From CAZAIO01 sp964485235 (lineage in GTDB: Bacteria; Chloroflexota; Dehalococcoidia; GIF9; UBA5629), in NCBI GenBank assembly GCA_964485235.1, contig CAZAIO010000059.1, forward strand, positions 1-17,616: DNA of 17,616 bases. The letters run 5' to 3'. Each line of letters opens with the position of its first letter. Position 1 is the first letter of the stretch. The notes beneath the pieces are model-generated. The model did not search any database and was not told the origin of the DNA. It worked only from the letters and a program-made list of their open reading frames with translations. A program made the position numbers and the translations under genes. Shown here in pieces: positions 5,411 through 12,333 of this stretch.

Positions 5411-7579
5411 TTATTGTGCCTCCGGCCTGCTCTGTCTATCTGAGGCTGCACCCTGCTTCATCGAGAGGGAAATCCGTTTTCGCTCCGGCTCTACCGAGAG
5501 CACAGTGACGGACACTCTCTGGTTGACGCTGACCACATCGGCGGGATTTTTCACGAATTTGTCGGACAGCTCGCTGATATGAACGAGTCCGTCCTGGTGC
5601 ACGCCGATATCGACAAACGCCCCGAAATTGGTCACGTTGGTCACGATCCCTTCCAGCTTCATGCCGGGAACGAGCTTGTCGATCGTCCGGATGTCCGCTG
5701 CAAACGCGACCGATTCAAACTGCCGCCGCGGATCGCGTCCCGGCCTGGCAAGCTCCGCCATGATATCCTGCAATGTCGGCAGACCGTACTCTTCTCCGAT
5801 ATATTGCTCCAGGTCTATCTTGCGGCGCAGGTCCTCGCGCTGTATGAGGTCAGCCACTTTACAGCCCAGGTCCTTCGCCATGCGATCGACGATATGATAA
5901 CTTTCCGGATGCACGGCGCTCGCGTCCAGAGGATTTTCTGCATCATCGACACGGAGGAATCCCGCCGCAAGCTCGAACGCCTTCGGGCCCATCCTGGGCA
6001 CCTTCTTGAGCGCTGCACGGCTGCGGAACGGCCCGTTCTCATTCCTGTAGACGATCACATTCTTGGCCAGCATGGGGCCGAGACCCGAAACATACGTAAG
6101 AAGCTGCTGGCTGGCTGTATTCACCTTGACACCCACCTCGTTCACACAGCTCATGACGGTCTCGTCCAGGTTGCTTTTGAGCCTGCCCTGATCGACATCG
6201 TGCTGGTACTGCCCCACACCGATCGACTTCGGGTCGATCTTCACCAGCTCCGCGAGGGGGTCCATAAGCCGCCGCCCGATGGATACCGCACCGCGTACGG
6301 TGATATCCTGGTCGGGCAATTCCTCACGGGCAACAGCGGACGCTGAATAGACCGATGCGCCGCTCTCGTTGACCGTCACGACAGTTATTGTATCCGGCAG
6401 GTCCAGCCCGCGAATGAACTCTTCGGTTTCCCTCCCGGCTGTTCCATTTCCAACGGCTATCGCCTCGATATGGTACTGCCGGACCAGGTCGAGCACCGTT
6501 CGTCCGGCTTCTTTGTTCCGCGCCCCGGACTGGCCGGGGTAGATCACGGCATGGGTCAGCAGCTTGCCCTGCGGGTCGAGGCAGACTACCTTACAGCCGG
6601 TCCGGTAGCCGGGGTCTATTGCCAGCACCGCCTTGGGCCCCATCGGCGGGGCCATGAGCGTTTCACGCAGGTTCCGCGAAAACACGCGAAGCGCCTCGTC
6701 ATCGGCGTGCTCTTTAGCCTGCTGGCGGATATCGGTCTCGATAGAAGGCGCCAGCAACCTCTGATAGCTGTCCTTCACCGCCAGCACTACCTGCTCTGAA
6801 GCGGTACCCGTACCTTTCACAAAGCGGCGTTGCAGGGACAGCAGCGCCTTTTCCTGAGGGGGCCTCACCGTGATCTTCAGGAACCCCTCTTTTTCGCCGC
6901 GAAACATCGCCAGCATCCGGTGACTGCGGACGCGGGAGACCGGCTCCTGCCAATCGAAATAATTGCTGTATTTTATCCCTTCCTTTTCCCTGTCTTTCAC
7001 CACGCTCGATTGAATCGTACCTTCCATATAAAAAAGCCTGCGTATCATATGCCTTGCCCGTGCATCTTCGTTGACCATCTCCGCGATGATGTCGCGCGCT
7101 CCGGCGAGCGCATCCTCGACCGAACCGACGCCCTTTTCTTCATTCACAAAAGCCAGCGCCTCGCGAGCCGGATCGTCGATTTTCTGGCCGAATATCAACA
7201 GGGCAAGAGGCTCAAGCCCTTTTTCTTTGGCAATAGTTGCCCGTGTACGCCGTTTGGGGCGGTAGGGAAGGTAAATATCTTCCAGCTCCGTCATGGTGGC
7301 TGCCGACTCGACCGCGGCACGTAATTCGTCCGTGAGCACGTTCTGCTCTTCCAGCGATTCCAGTATCGCCTGGCGGCGATTATCGAGTGCGGTAAGCCGT
7401 GCTAACCCGTCCCGTATATCGGTAAGCACTACCTCATCGAGTGAGCCTGTTTTCTCCTTGCGGTAGCGCGCAATGAAAGGAATGGTCGCTCCCCCGGCAA
7501 GCATAGACCGGACAGCCTCTACCTGCTGCGGGGTAGTCCCGGCCTGACTGGCAATAATCGTACAATGGGTATCCTGCAT
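5411..7579 (-). CDS. tex: Tex, S1-domain RNA-binding transcription accessory protein
   Basis: Tex is a conserved cytosolic nucleic-acid binding protein related to eukaryotic Spt6 and linked to transcription and RNA metabolism. At 722 aa it is full length for the family. In order: an N-terminal helical Tex domain with FIARYRKEKTGSLDE (35-49) and DIYLPYRPKRRTRA (101-114); a YqgF/RNase H-like domain opening AIDPGYRTGCK (320-330); the segment QYQHDVDQG and LDETVMSCVNEVGVKVNTAS leading into helix-hairpin-helix repeats (about 485-555); and a C-terminal S1 domain (about 636-710) with GIVTNVTNFGAFVDIG and DGLVHISELS. The start ATG has GGAG 11 bases upstream. It is the first gene of a minus-strand operon with a GIY-YIG gene and ywbE, and it diverges from rpoD across 252 bases. 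Confidence 0.96.
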   Translation of the reverse strand: MQDTHCTIIASQAGTTPQQVEAVRSMLAGGATIPFIARYRKEKTGSLDEVVLTDIRDGLARLTALDNRRQAILESLEEQNVLTDELRAAVESAATMTELEDIYLPYRPKRRTRATIAKEKGLEPLALLIFGQKIDDPAREALAFVNEEKGVGSVEDALAGARDIIAEMVNEDARARHMIRRLFYMEGTIQSSVVKDREKEGIKYSNYFDWQEPVSRVRSHRMLAMFRGEKEGFLKITVRPPQEKALLSLQRRFVKGTGTASEQVVLAVKDSYQRLLAPSIETDIRQQAKEHADDEALRVFSRNLRETLMAPPMGPKAVLAIDPGYRTGCKVVCLDPQGKLLTHAVIYPGQSGARNKEAGRTVLDLVRQYHIEAIAVGNGTAGRETEEFIRGLDLPDTITVVTVNESGASVYSASAVAREELPDQDITVRGAVSIGRRLMDPLAELVKIDPKSIGVGQYQHDVDQGRLKSNLDETVMSCVNEVGVKVNTASQQLLTYVSGLGPMLAKNVIVYRNENGPFRSRAALKKVPRMGPKAFELAAGFLRVDDAENPLDASAVHPESYHIVDRMAKDLGCKVADLIQREDLRRKIDLEQYIGEEYGLPTLQDIMAELARPGRDPRRQFESVAFAADIRTIDKLVPGMKLEGIVTNVTNFGAFVDIGVHQDGLVHISELSDKFVKNPADVVSVNQRVSVTVLSVEPERKRISLSMKQGAASDRQSRPEAQ

Positions 7580-7628
7580 TATATTTTTTTCTCCAGATGA
7601 CGAATGTCGATAATTGTACTATAAATTT

Positions 7629-7657
7629 ACTATGCCCTGAAAACACCATCATTGCAA
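7629..7657 (-). promoter_or_regulatory. Candidate promoter of the tex operon
   Basis: On the minus strand, TTGCAA (7657-7652), a 17-base spacer and CATAGT (7634-7629). A second possible -10, TACAAT, lies at 7618-7613 without a good -35. Either would serve tex; which one is real cannot be told by eye. Confidence 0.35.
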
Positions 7658-7831
7658 AAAATATAAAGTAGTATGCCGAATTCACGGGAAAACGTATAAA
7701 AAGTCGCAAAATAAATTTTATCCACGCCTTTTATTCCACGATGTCATGCAGGTCATATACTAAAAAAGTGGTACAATGGTTAAAGAGATGCACCGGAAAG
7801 TGCAGCCCGAAAAGCCACAAGAAAGTAAAAA

Positions 7832-9373
7832 ATGAATTCAAAGTTGGATAATGACCTTCTCTCTTTTTTCCCTGATAGAAAGAAGACCGATAGATTAGCC
7901 CCTGGTGACATACTTACTGTCATTTATGAACCTGAGCCGCTTCTTGATGAAGAGCCGGAAGAAGATATTACAGACATGCCTTTTTCCGGGGAAGATGAGG
8001 AACCGGAAGAAACATTGATTGCTGAAGCTATGCTGGAAACCGATTCCGCTTTGCTACAACAGGGCAAGGAACAGGGCGATGTGGATTTAATAGATGACCC
8101 TGTCTTCGCATACTTGCGTGATATAGGCAAGGTCAAGCTTATTACCGCTAATGAAGAGAAAGAATTAGCCGGCAAATTGGAAGAAGCCCGATATTTGAAA
8201 AAGATAGAGGAGCTTTATTTTAACGAATTCAATTTTTATCCGTCGCCGGTAACTATCGTAATATTTTTGATCAGGCATCTCCTCGCAACCCGATCTTTGA
8301 TCAGTCTGCTAATGGAAAAACTCGAGCTTCCTCCTGAAGATAGCTTTAATGGGACCGTCCGCTGTGAAAAACTGGAGGCGACGATCAATTGTGTGATCAA
8401 TAAAACAATAATTGACGATATTGCACAGGCCTGTAAAGAAGATAGCTCGGAGGTGGAACAGCAGTTGATCGGCATTTACCTGAATTGCCGCCTTTTACCT
8501 CCCGATTTGTTCACTATTATTGGAGATGATACATCATGGAGTAATATAGCCTCTTTGGTGGAAGAACCTGTTGATCCCGACCTCCTTTCCCGACTCCAGT
8601 CAATGAATGAGCAGTTTAAATCCTTTTTTAACAATGTTAACAAAACGGCAGAGGAATCCGAAAAACATCTTACCGTAGCGAACCTGCGACTGGTCGTCAG
8701 TATTGCCAAAAAATATGTCCGACGCGGAATGCCGCTCCTCGACCTTATTCAGGAGGGAAATATCGGACTGTTCCGGGCCGTAGATAAATTTCAGTACAGA
8801 AGGGGCTTTAAATTCAGCACATACGCTACCTGGTGGATCAGACAGGCCGTTACCAGAGCATTAGCCGATCAGTCCCGCACTATTCGCATTCCGGTACACA
8901 TGGTGGAAATCATCAATAAGATGTACAGGACAAATCGCCGGTTAACCAATGAATACGGACGCGAGCCAAGTTATGAGGAGATTGGCAACGGAATGGAAAT
9001 CTCCCCCGAAAAAGTAACGGAAATCGTGAAATTGTCTCAGTCACCGATGTCCCTGGAACTGCCTATCGGCGAGGAAGGAGATAGTCATCTTGGCGATTTC
9101 ATTGAGGATAAGACCGGTATGTCACCGGCCGATGAGGCATCAGGGGCATTGCTTAAACAACAACTTCAAAACGTTCTTAAAGAGTTGAGTGAACGGGAGC
9201 AAAGGGTCCTGTCACTCAGGTTCGGTTTGGACGATGGAAGAGCACGGACACTGGAAGAAGTAGGCGTAGAATTTCACGTAACCCGTGAGCGGATTCGCCA
9301 GATCGAAGCGAAAGCACTGCGAAAGCTCAGGCATCCAAGCCGCAGCCGCAAGCTGAAAGATTTCCTGGAGTAA
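7832..9373 (+). CDS. rpoD: Primary (housekeeping) RNA polymerase sigma factor RpoD / SigA
   Basis: Directs RNA polymerase to -35/-10 promoters like those seen through this window. The 513-aa protein has a short, strongly acidic N-terminal extension (about 33-62) in place of a full region 1.1; region 1.2 with DPVFAYLRDIGKVKLI (89-104); a non-conserved insert (about 123-275); region 2 with NLRLVVSIAKKYVRRG and the -10 recognition helix FSTYATWWIRQAVTRAL (328-344); then RTIRIPVHM; region 3; and region 4 with VTRERIRQIEAKALRKLR (483-500), the -35 reading helix. The complete group 1 signature distinguishes it from ECF or alternative sigmas. The start ATG has only a weak AAGAAAG site. A TACAAT at 7772-7777 may be its -10, but I see no convincing -35. 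By eye it is richer in A/T than the tex and dinB genes. Confidence 0.95.
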   Translation: MNSKLDNDLLSFFPDRKKTDRLAPGDILTVIYEPEPLLDEEPEEDITDMPFSGEDEEPEETLIAEAMLETDSALLQQGKEQGDVDLIDDPVFAYLRDIGKVKLITANEEKELAGKLEEARYLKKIEELYFNEFNFYPSPVTIVIFLIRHLLATRSLISLLMEKLELPPEDSFNGTVRCEKLEATINCVINKTIIDDIAQACKEDSSEVEQQLIGIYLNCRLLPPDLFTIIGDDTSWSNIASLVEEPVDPDLLSRLQSMNEQFKSFFNNVNKTAEESEKHLTVANLRLVVSIAKKYVRRGMPLLDLIQEGNIGLFRAVDKFQYRRGFKFSTYATWWIRQAVTRALADQSRTIRIPVHMVEIINKMYRTNRRLTNEYGREPSYEEIGNGMEISPEKVTEIVKLSQSPMSLELPIGEEGDSHLGDFIEDKTGMSPADEASGALLKQQLQNVLKELSEREQRVLSLRFGLDDGRARTLEEVGVEFHVTRERIRQIEAKALRKLRHPSRSRKLKDFLE

Positions 9374-9486
9374 AGCAACAGCGGCAAAATAATATAAGGG
9401 TACCTTTCGAAAACTTCTCCCTCTTATGCACCTTATATAAAAAAATACGAGGAACTTTTTCCACTGCGTATATCAATCCGAGTCCG

Positions 9487-9620
9487 GAATAAACTGCCGC
9501 CAGTTTTCTATTATAGGGCTCCCGTCTATCATTTTATAAAAATTNNNNNNNNNNTACAGAATAAACTGTAGCCGGTTTGTCTGTCGTATTGCCCCCGACT
9601 ATCAAACTTTTTAAAAATTT
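9487..9620. repeat. Diverged tandem repeat (about 60-bp unit) around the assembly gap
   Basis: Copy 1 (9487-9544) and copy 2 (9559-9620) both start GAATAAACTG and end with a T/A-rich stretch closing in AAAAATT. Similar blocks keep their order: GCC(A/G)GTTT, a run of C's, then CTATCA. In each copy the start folds into a 6-bp hairpin: AAACTG-CCGC-CAGTTT in copy 1 and AAACTG-TAGC-CGGTTT in copy 2, where an A to G change keeps pairing as a T-G wobble. The rest of 9374-9486 shows no gene; it holds an ATATAAGG / CCTTATAT inverted repeat (9392-9399, 9431-9438) without a T-run on the plus strand. Confidence 0.55.
9545..9554. other. Assembly gap (10 N)
   Basis: Ten undetermined bases. The round number suggests a placeholder of unknown true length, set between two repeat copies, where an assembler could have collapsed or skipped more copies. 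Confidence 0.95.
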
Positions 9621-9665
9621 TTTTATCAGATTATTTCCGGTAAGCTAAAGGTATGTTATGATAAC

Positions 9666-9694
9666 TTGACAAATCGAATAATATCAGTTATATT
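9666..9694 (+). promoter_or_regulatory. Strong promoter of the small RNA gene
   Basis: A perfect -35 TTGACA (9666-9671), a 17-base spacer and a -10 TATATT (9689-9694, five of six). This is the best promoter in the window. The expected start, about 9701, coincides with the first base of the closing stem of the RNA that follows. Confidence 0.8.
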
Positions 9695-9700
9695 GAAGAT

Positions 9701-9816
9701 TGTCCCAAGTGGTCAAACCGGGAGGTTGAGGCAGAAAGGTCAGCGCAAGGTAGGCGAGGGCCGAAAAGCGCAGGCTGGATGGAAACCCAAAGGCAAGGTT
9801 ACTTGGGGCATTTTTT
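9701..9816 (+). ncRNA. Unassigned small structured RNA, about 110-116 nt
   Basis: TGTCCCAAGT (9701-9710) pairs with ACTTGGGGCA (9801-9810) over 10 bp with one G-U, and a T6 tract follows at once (9811-9816), so the closing stem doubles as the terminator stem. Inside, AACC-GGGA-GGTT (9716-9727) forms a hairpin with a GNRA-type loop, extended by two pairs past a bulged A. AACC (9784-9787) and GGTT (9797-9800) form a second hairpin stacked on the closing stem. The purine-rich middle (9730-9783) can pair CAGC (9741-9744) with GCTG (9774-9777), or GCGC with GCGC. Promoter position, stem and U-tract agree with each other. I checked by eye for signal recognition particle RNA, tmRNA, RNase P, 6S and common riboswitch signatures and found none. 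The gene lies between rpoD and a toxin gene that converges on it. Confidence 0.7.
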
Positions 9817-9844
9817 ATGCTCAATTTTCCGGAACCGACCCGTA

Positions 9845-10105
9845 TTATGGATTTTTCAATACGCGGTCATGATCGCCCACATTTCGCAAGGTAATCCTCT
9901 CTCCGTCCATATCGAAAGTCATCCGCAATTTTATAGAAGCACGGGCTTCCCATATCCCCGGTTTGCTTTCCATTTTTTTCACACGGAGGCCGGAGTATTT
10001 CGGATCATCGCCGAGAAGTAAAAGCGCCTTACGAACGTTTTTCTTTCCGGTTGGAGTAAGTTTTTCGTAGGCTTTTTCAAACTGCTCGGTAACAAAAATT
10101 TCCAC
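9845..10105 (-). CDS. RelE/ParE-family toxin of a type II toxin-antitoxin module
   Basis: An 86-aa small basic protein with the RelE/ParE fold pattern: an N-terminal helix (FVTEQFEKAYEKLTPTGKKNVRKALL), then the strands GIWEARASIKLRMTFDMDG and ITLRNVGDHDRVL. The arginines and late histidine fit the RelE-type mRNA-cleaving group more than gyrase-targeting ParE, but this is uncertain. The start is GTG at 10105-10103, 2 bases after the antitoxin stop, with AAGGA 6 bases upstream inside the antitoxin gene, so toxin translation is coupled to antitoxin translation. Its stop lies 28 bases from the U-tract of the convergent small RNA. No separate terminator is visible for this transcript. Confidence 0.85.
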   Translation of the reverse strand: MEIFVTEQFEKAYEKLTPTGKKNVRKALLLLGDDPKYSGLRVKKMESKPGIWEARASIKLRMTFDMDGERITLRNVGDHDRVLKNP

Positions 10106-10107
10106 CG

Positions 10108-10392
10108 CTAGTCCTTACTTTCGAGATATTTCACCGTATCCGCAGTCGATTTAAACCGTTTTACCCGTCCGGCTTTTATATCCTCGTCCGCTTTACGTTC
10201 TCCTTTTTGCCATTCTTCGGTCCAGAAATATGTCTGACTGGCATCGATCAATTTCTTTGGAGTGAGCACTATACGTCCTTCATCGTCGAGGTTGACCTCG
10301 ACGAAATCGCCGGGTTGCATATTGGTCTTTTTTCTAATAGCCTTCGGCAGTGTAACCTGTCCACCGCTGGTAAGCTTTGTGAGCGCACCCAT
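10108..10392 (-). CDS. AbrB/MazE-type (SpoVT-AbrB domain) antitoxin
   Basis: A 94-aa protein. Residues 5-45 are an AbrB swapped-hairpin DNA-binding domain: LTSGGQVTLPKAIRKKTNMQPGDFVEV, then DEGRIVLTPKK. The charged C-terminal half (46-94) is the expected toxin-wrapping region. It would neutralise the downstream RelE-like toxin and repress its own operon (family knowledge). A good AGAGGA site lies 7 bases before the ATG. Pairing an AbrB antitoxin with a RelE-fold toxin is a mixed arrangement, since classical RelE partners are RHH or RelB types and AbrB domains more often pair with MazF or VapC; it is seen elsewhere but is less usual. Palindromes upstream support autoregulation. Confidence 0.85.
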   Translation of the reverse strand: MGALTKLTSGGQVTLPKAIRKKTNMQPGDFVEVNLDDEGRIVLTPKKLIDASQTYFWTEEWQKGERKADEDIKAGRVKRFKSTADTVKYLESKD

Positions 10393-10405
10393 CTCTATTC
10401 CTCTC

Positions 10406-10465
10406 TTATTGAATTAATATATCATGATTCAATAATATACTATCATTCATCTAATGATTGTGCAA
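10406..10465 (-). promoter_or_regulatory. Promoter and candidate operators of the toxin-antitoxin operon
   Basis: On the minus strand, -35 TTGCAC (10465-10460), a 17-base spacer and -10 TAGTAT (10442-10437). Two inverted repeats sit on it: ATCATT-CATCT-AATGAT (10442-10458) fills the spacer, and TTATTGAAT / ATTCAATAA (10406-10414 and 10427-10435, 12-base spacer, perfect 9-bp arms) covers the expected transcription start. Both are placed where a bound antitoxin would block polymerase. Confidence 0.6.
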
Positions 10466-10631
10466 TTAAGCGCTAATTAACTCCATGGCTCTTCCATGTA
10501 GAGTAAATACATCTGAAAAAGCGATATGTCTTACTATGGAGTTCGTAAATTTACGGTAACCTCTCAGAGTTAACATATAAACAATAGTCATCATTGCTGA
10601 CATCTACAACCAATCCGCACTTTCCCTGTGC

Positions 10632-10637
10632 TATAAT
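10632..10637 (+). promoter_or_regulatory. Candidate -10 of folC
   Basis: A perfect TATAAT ending 11 bases before the folC ATG; no good -35 is visible 16-18 bases upstream. If used, transcription would start near 10644, after the GGAG site at 10639-10642, giving an almost leaderless mRNA. The rest of 10466-10631 holds only palindromes (CGTAAATTTACG at 10544-10555; AACTCCAT / ATGGAGTT at 10479-10486 and 10536-10543). Confidence 0.4.
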
Positions 10638-10648
10638 TGGAGTCCACA

Positions 10649-11965
10649 ATGGACTACCGTGAAGCTGTCGATTATATACAGAGCTTTACCGATTACGAGG
10701 TGATACCGGGCATCGCCTATACCGCCGCGAACTACGACCTGCGCCGGATGGAGAGTCTGCTTGTCCCCCTGGATAATCCTCATCTGGGAACGAAGACGGT
10801 CCATATCGCGGGCACCAAGGGAAAGGGCAGCACTGCCGCGATGGTCACGCAAATACTCATGGCCGCGGGCTATAAGGTCGGCCTTTTCACTTCGCCGCAT
10901 CTCCATACTATAAGAGAGCGGATAAGGATAAACAGTACCCTCATAACGGAAAGTGAATTTGCTGCAATCGTGACGGGGCTGAAGCCTTATGTCGAAGCGG
11001 TCAACCGCGAAGCCGCGTTCGGCACGCTCACCACCTTCGAGATACTCACCGCCGTTGTATTCGACTTCTTCAAGAAAAAAGGAGCGGACATTCAGGTGCT
11101 CGAAGCGGGGCTCGGTGGGCGACTCGACGCGACCAACGTGGTCAGGTCCGACGTATGCGTGATCACCTCGATCAGCCTGGACCATACCGCGATACTGGGC
11201 AATACCCTCGCGGAGATAGCCGGAGAAAAAGCGGGAATCATCAAGCCCGGGTGTACGGTGATCAGCGCACCGCAAAGAGAAGAGGTCGCAGAGGTGATAG
11301 AGCGCGTCTGCCGTCAACGGAAAGCGAAGCTGCTCCTCGCAGGCAGAGATATTACATGGCGAAAAACGGGCGGGGATTTCAGAAAGCAGTCGTTCGTCTT
11401 GAAAACCGGCAACGGGGAGTACGACCTCATCATTCCGCTCGCCGGGGACTATCAGCTTGAAAATGCGGCTGTCGCCGTTGCAGCAGTGGAGTCTCTTTCG
11501 GAAAAGGGAGTTCCGGTGTCACGGCAGGCAATTGAGAACGGACTTTGCGAAGTGGAGTGGCCGGGCAGGTTGCAGGTACACGGAGAAAGCCCTTTCCTGG
11601 TAGTCGACGGAGCGCATAACGGTTACTCCATGCAAAAACTTGTGGAAGCGATAAAACGCTCTTTCACCTATTCCCGCTGCTTTGTTATTTTCGGCACGTC
11701 GAGCGATAAGGATATACAGGGCATGGTGCGGGAATTGAAAGAACTGGGCTGCTCCGTTACCATAACGCGTTCCTCGCATCCCAGGGCGGCTTCTCTCGAC
11801 GTATTAAGGGAACACTTTTCCCGGAACGGCATGAAAACGGACGAGGCGCAAAACGTTCAGGATGCGCTAGGACAAATCGTGTTAAAAGCAGAAAAGTCCG
11901 ACCTGATACTGGTTACGGGGTCTCTTTTTATTGTGGCAGACATGCTAAACCGCATCGCTATGTAG
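10649..11965 (+). CDS. folC: Folylpolyglutamate synthase / dihydrofolate synthase (FolC)
   Basis: Adds glutamate to (dihydro)pteroate or folate with ATP, making and retaining folates in the cytosol. The 438-aa protein has the Mur-ligase-like P-loop HIAGTKGKGS (53-61), the folate-region block LFTSPHLHTIRERI, the VLEAGLGGRLDATNVV motif, and the C-terminal domain signature DGAHN (320-324). Length is normal. ATG 10649 is chosen over an in-frame TTG at 10637 because GGAG at 10639-10642 is 6 bases upstream and the TTG overlaps the TATAAT box. It is a single gene between the divergent toxin-antitoxin operon and a convergent SWIM gene. Whether it has both dihydrofolate and folylpolyglutamate activities cannot be told from sequence, and no folP was seen nearby. 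Confidence 0.94.
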   Translation: MDYREAVDYIQSFTDYEVIPGIAYTAANYDLRRMESLLVPLDNPHLGTKTVHIAGTKGKGSTAAMVTQILMAAGYKVGLFTSPHLHTIRERIRINSTLITESEFAAIVTGLKPYVEAVNREAAFGTLTTFEILTAVVFDFFKKKGADIQVLEAGLGGRLDATNVVRSDVCVITSISLDHTAILGNTLAEIAGEKAGIIKPGCTVISAPQREEVAEVIERVCRQRKAKLLLAGRDITWRKTGGDFRKQSFVLKTGNGEYDLIIPLAGDYQLENAAVAVAAVESLSEKGVPVSRQAIENGLCEVEWPGRLQVHGESPFLVVDGAHNGYSMQKLVEAIKRSFTYSRCFVIFGTSSDKDIQGMVRELKELGCSVTITRSSHPRAASLDVLREHFSRNGMKTDEAQNVQDALGQIVLKAEKSDLILVTGSLFIVADMLNRIAM

Positions 11966-12017
11966 CGTTACCCTTTCACTCTGCATTTCGCAGGCGACAG
12001 GGAGACGATGCGATCCT

Positions 12018-12287
12018 TTATTCGTTGTGGTTGCCGGAAACGACCGAAAGAGCATCTTCCGGCATCATGCTTGCCAGCAAGCGCTGAAGTGCCATCGTAT
12101 GGCTGCACGTACCGTTCCGTGAAAAGAAAGGACAGGTACAATTCCACTCACCGGTCTTGTAGCTCACGGAATATGTATTGTTATCTCCGCGAAATTCGGT
12201 GGTGAAATCTGTGAAGGTTATACGATGAGGTTCTTCTGCATAGCGCTTGGCTTTTTCGATCTTTCCGATCAGGCTTGAATTCATCAT
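12018..12287 (-). CDS. Small SWIM zinc-finger protein
   Basis: An 89-aa protein consisting of little more than a SWIM domain. The metal site is WNCTCPFFSRNGTCSH, that is C50-x-C52-x8-C61-x-H63, the CxCxnCxH pattern. The preceding segment TEFRGDNNTYSVSYKTGEW supplies the usual beta strands. SWIM domains bind DNA or proteins and normally form part of larger proteins (SWI2/SNF2 helicases, MuDR-type transposases); here it stands alone. AGAGGA (12297-12292) precedes two tandem ATGs, and the second (12284) has better spacing (7 versus 4 bases). The gene has its own promoter and converges on folC. The partner and role are unknown. Confidence 0.8.
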   Translation of the reverse strand: MMNSSLIGKIEKAKRYAEEPHRITFTDFTTEFRGDNNTYSVSYKTGEWNCTCPFFSRNGTCSHTMALQRLLASMMPEDALSVVSGNHNE

Positions 12288-12303
12288 GCAGTCCTCTGAA
12301 TAT

Positions 12304-12333
12304 ATTATATAATTCCGGACATGTTATTGTCTA
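12304..12333 (-). promoter_or_regulatory. Promoter of the SWIM-protein gene
   Basis: On the minus strand, -35 TAGACA (12333-12328), an 18-base spacer and a perfect -10 TATAAT (12309-12304). The start expected near 12297 falls on the AGAGGA ribosome site, giving a leader of about 10 bases, as for pyrF. Confidence 0.6.

Noticed and set aside
5579..6346. 255-codon plus-strand open frame inside tex
   Set aside because: Tex is full length with all motifs on the other strand; the antisense product shows no domain.
9392..9438. Inverted repeat ATATAAGG / CCTTATAT after rpoD as a terminator
   Set aside because: The loop is about 31 bases and the stem is followed by A's, not T's, on the coding strand.
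9711..9800. Cyclic-di-GMP, cobalamin, molybdenum-cofactor or signal recognition particle RNA in the small RNA core
   Set aside because: Short words such as TCAAACC and GCGCAAGG recall some of these, but the ordered conserved blocks (for example the CGGAAG tip of SRP RNA) are missing, and no gene is read downstream on the same strand.
9666..9872. 68-codon reading frame across the small RNA
   Set aside because: Its TTG start is part of the -35 TTGACA box, no ribosome site precedes it, and promoter, closing stem and U-tract support an RNA instead.
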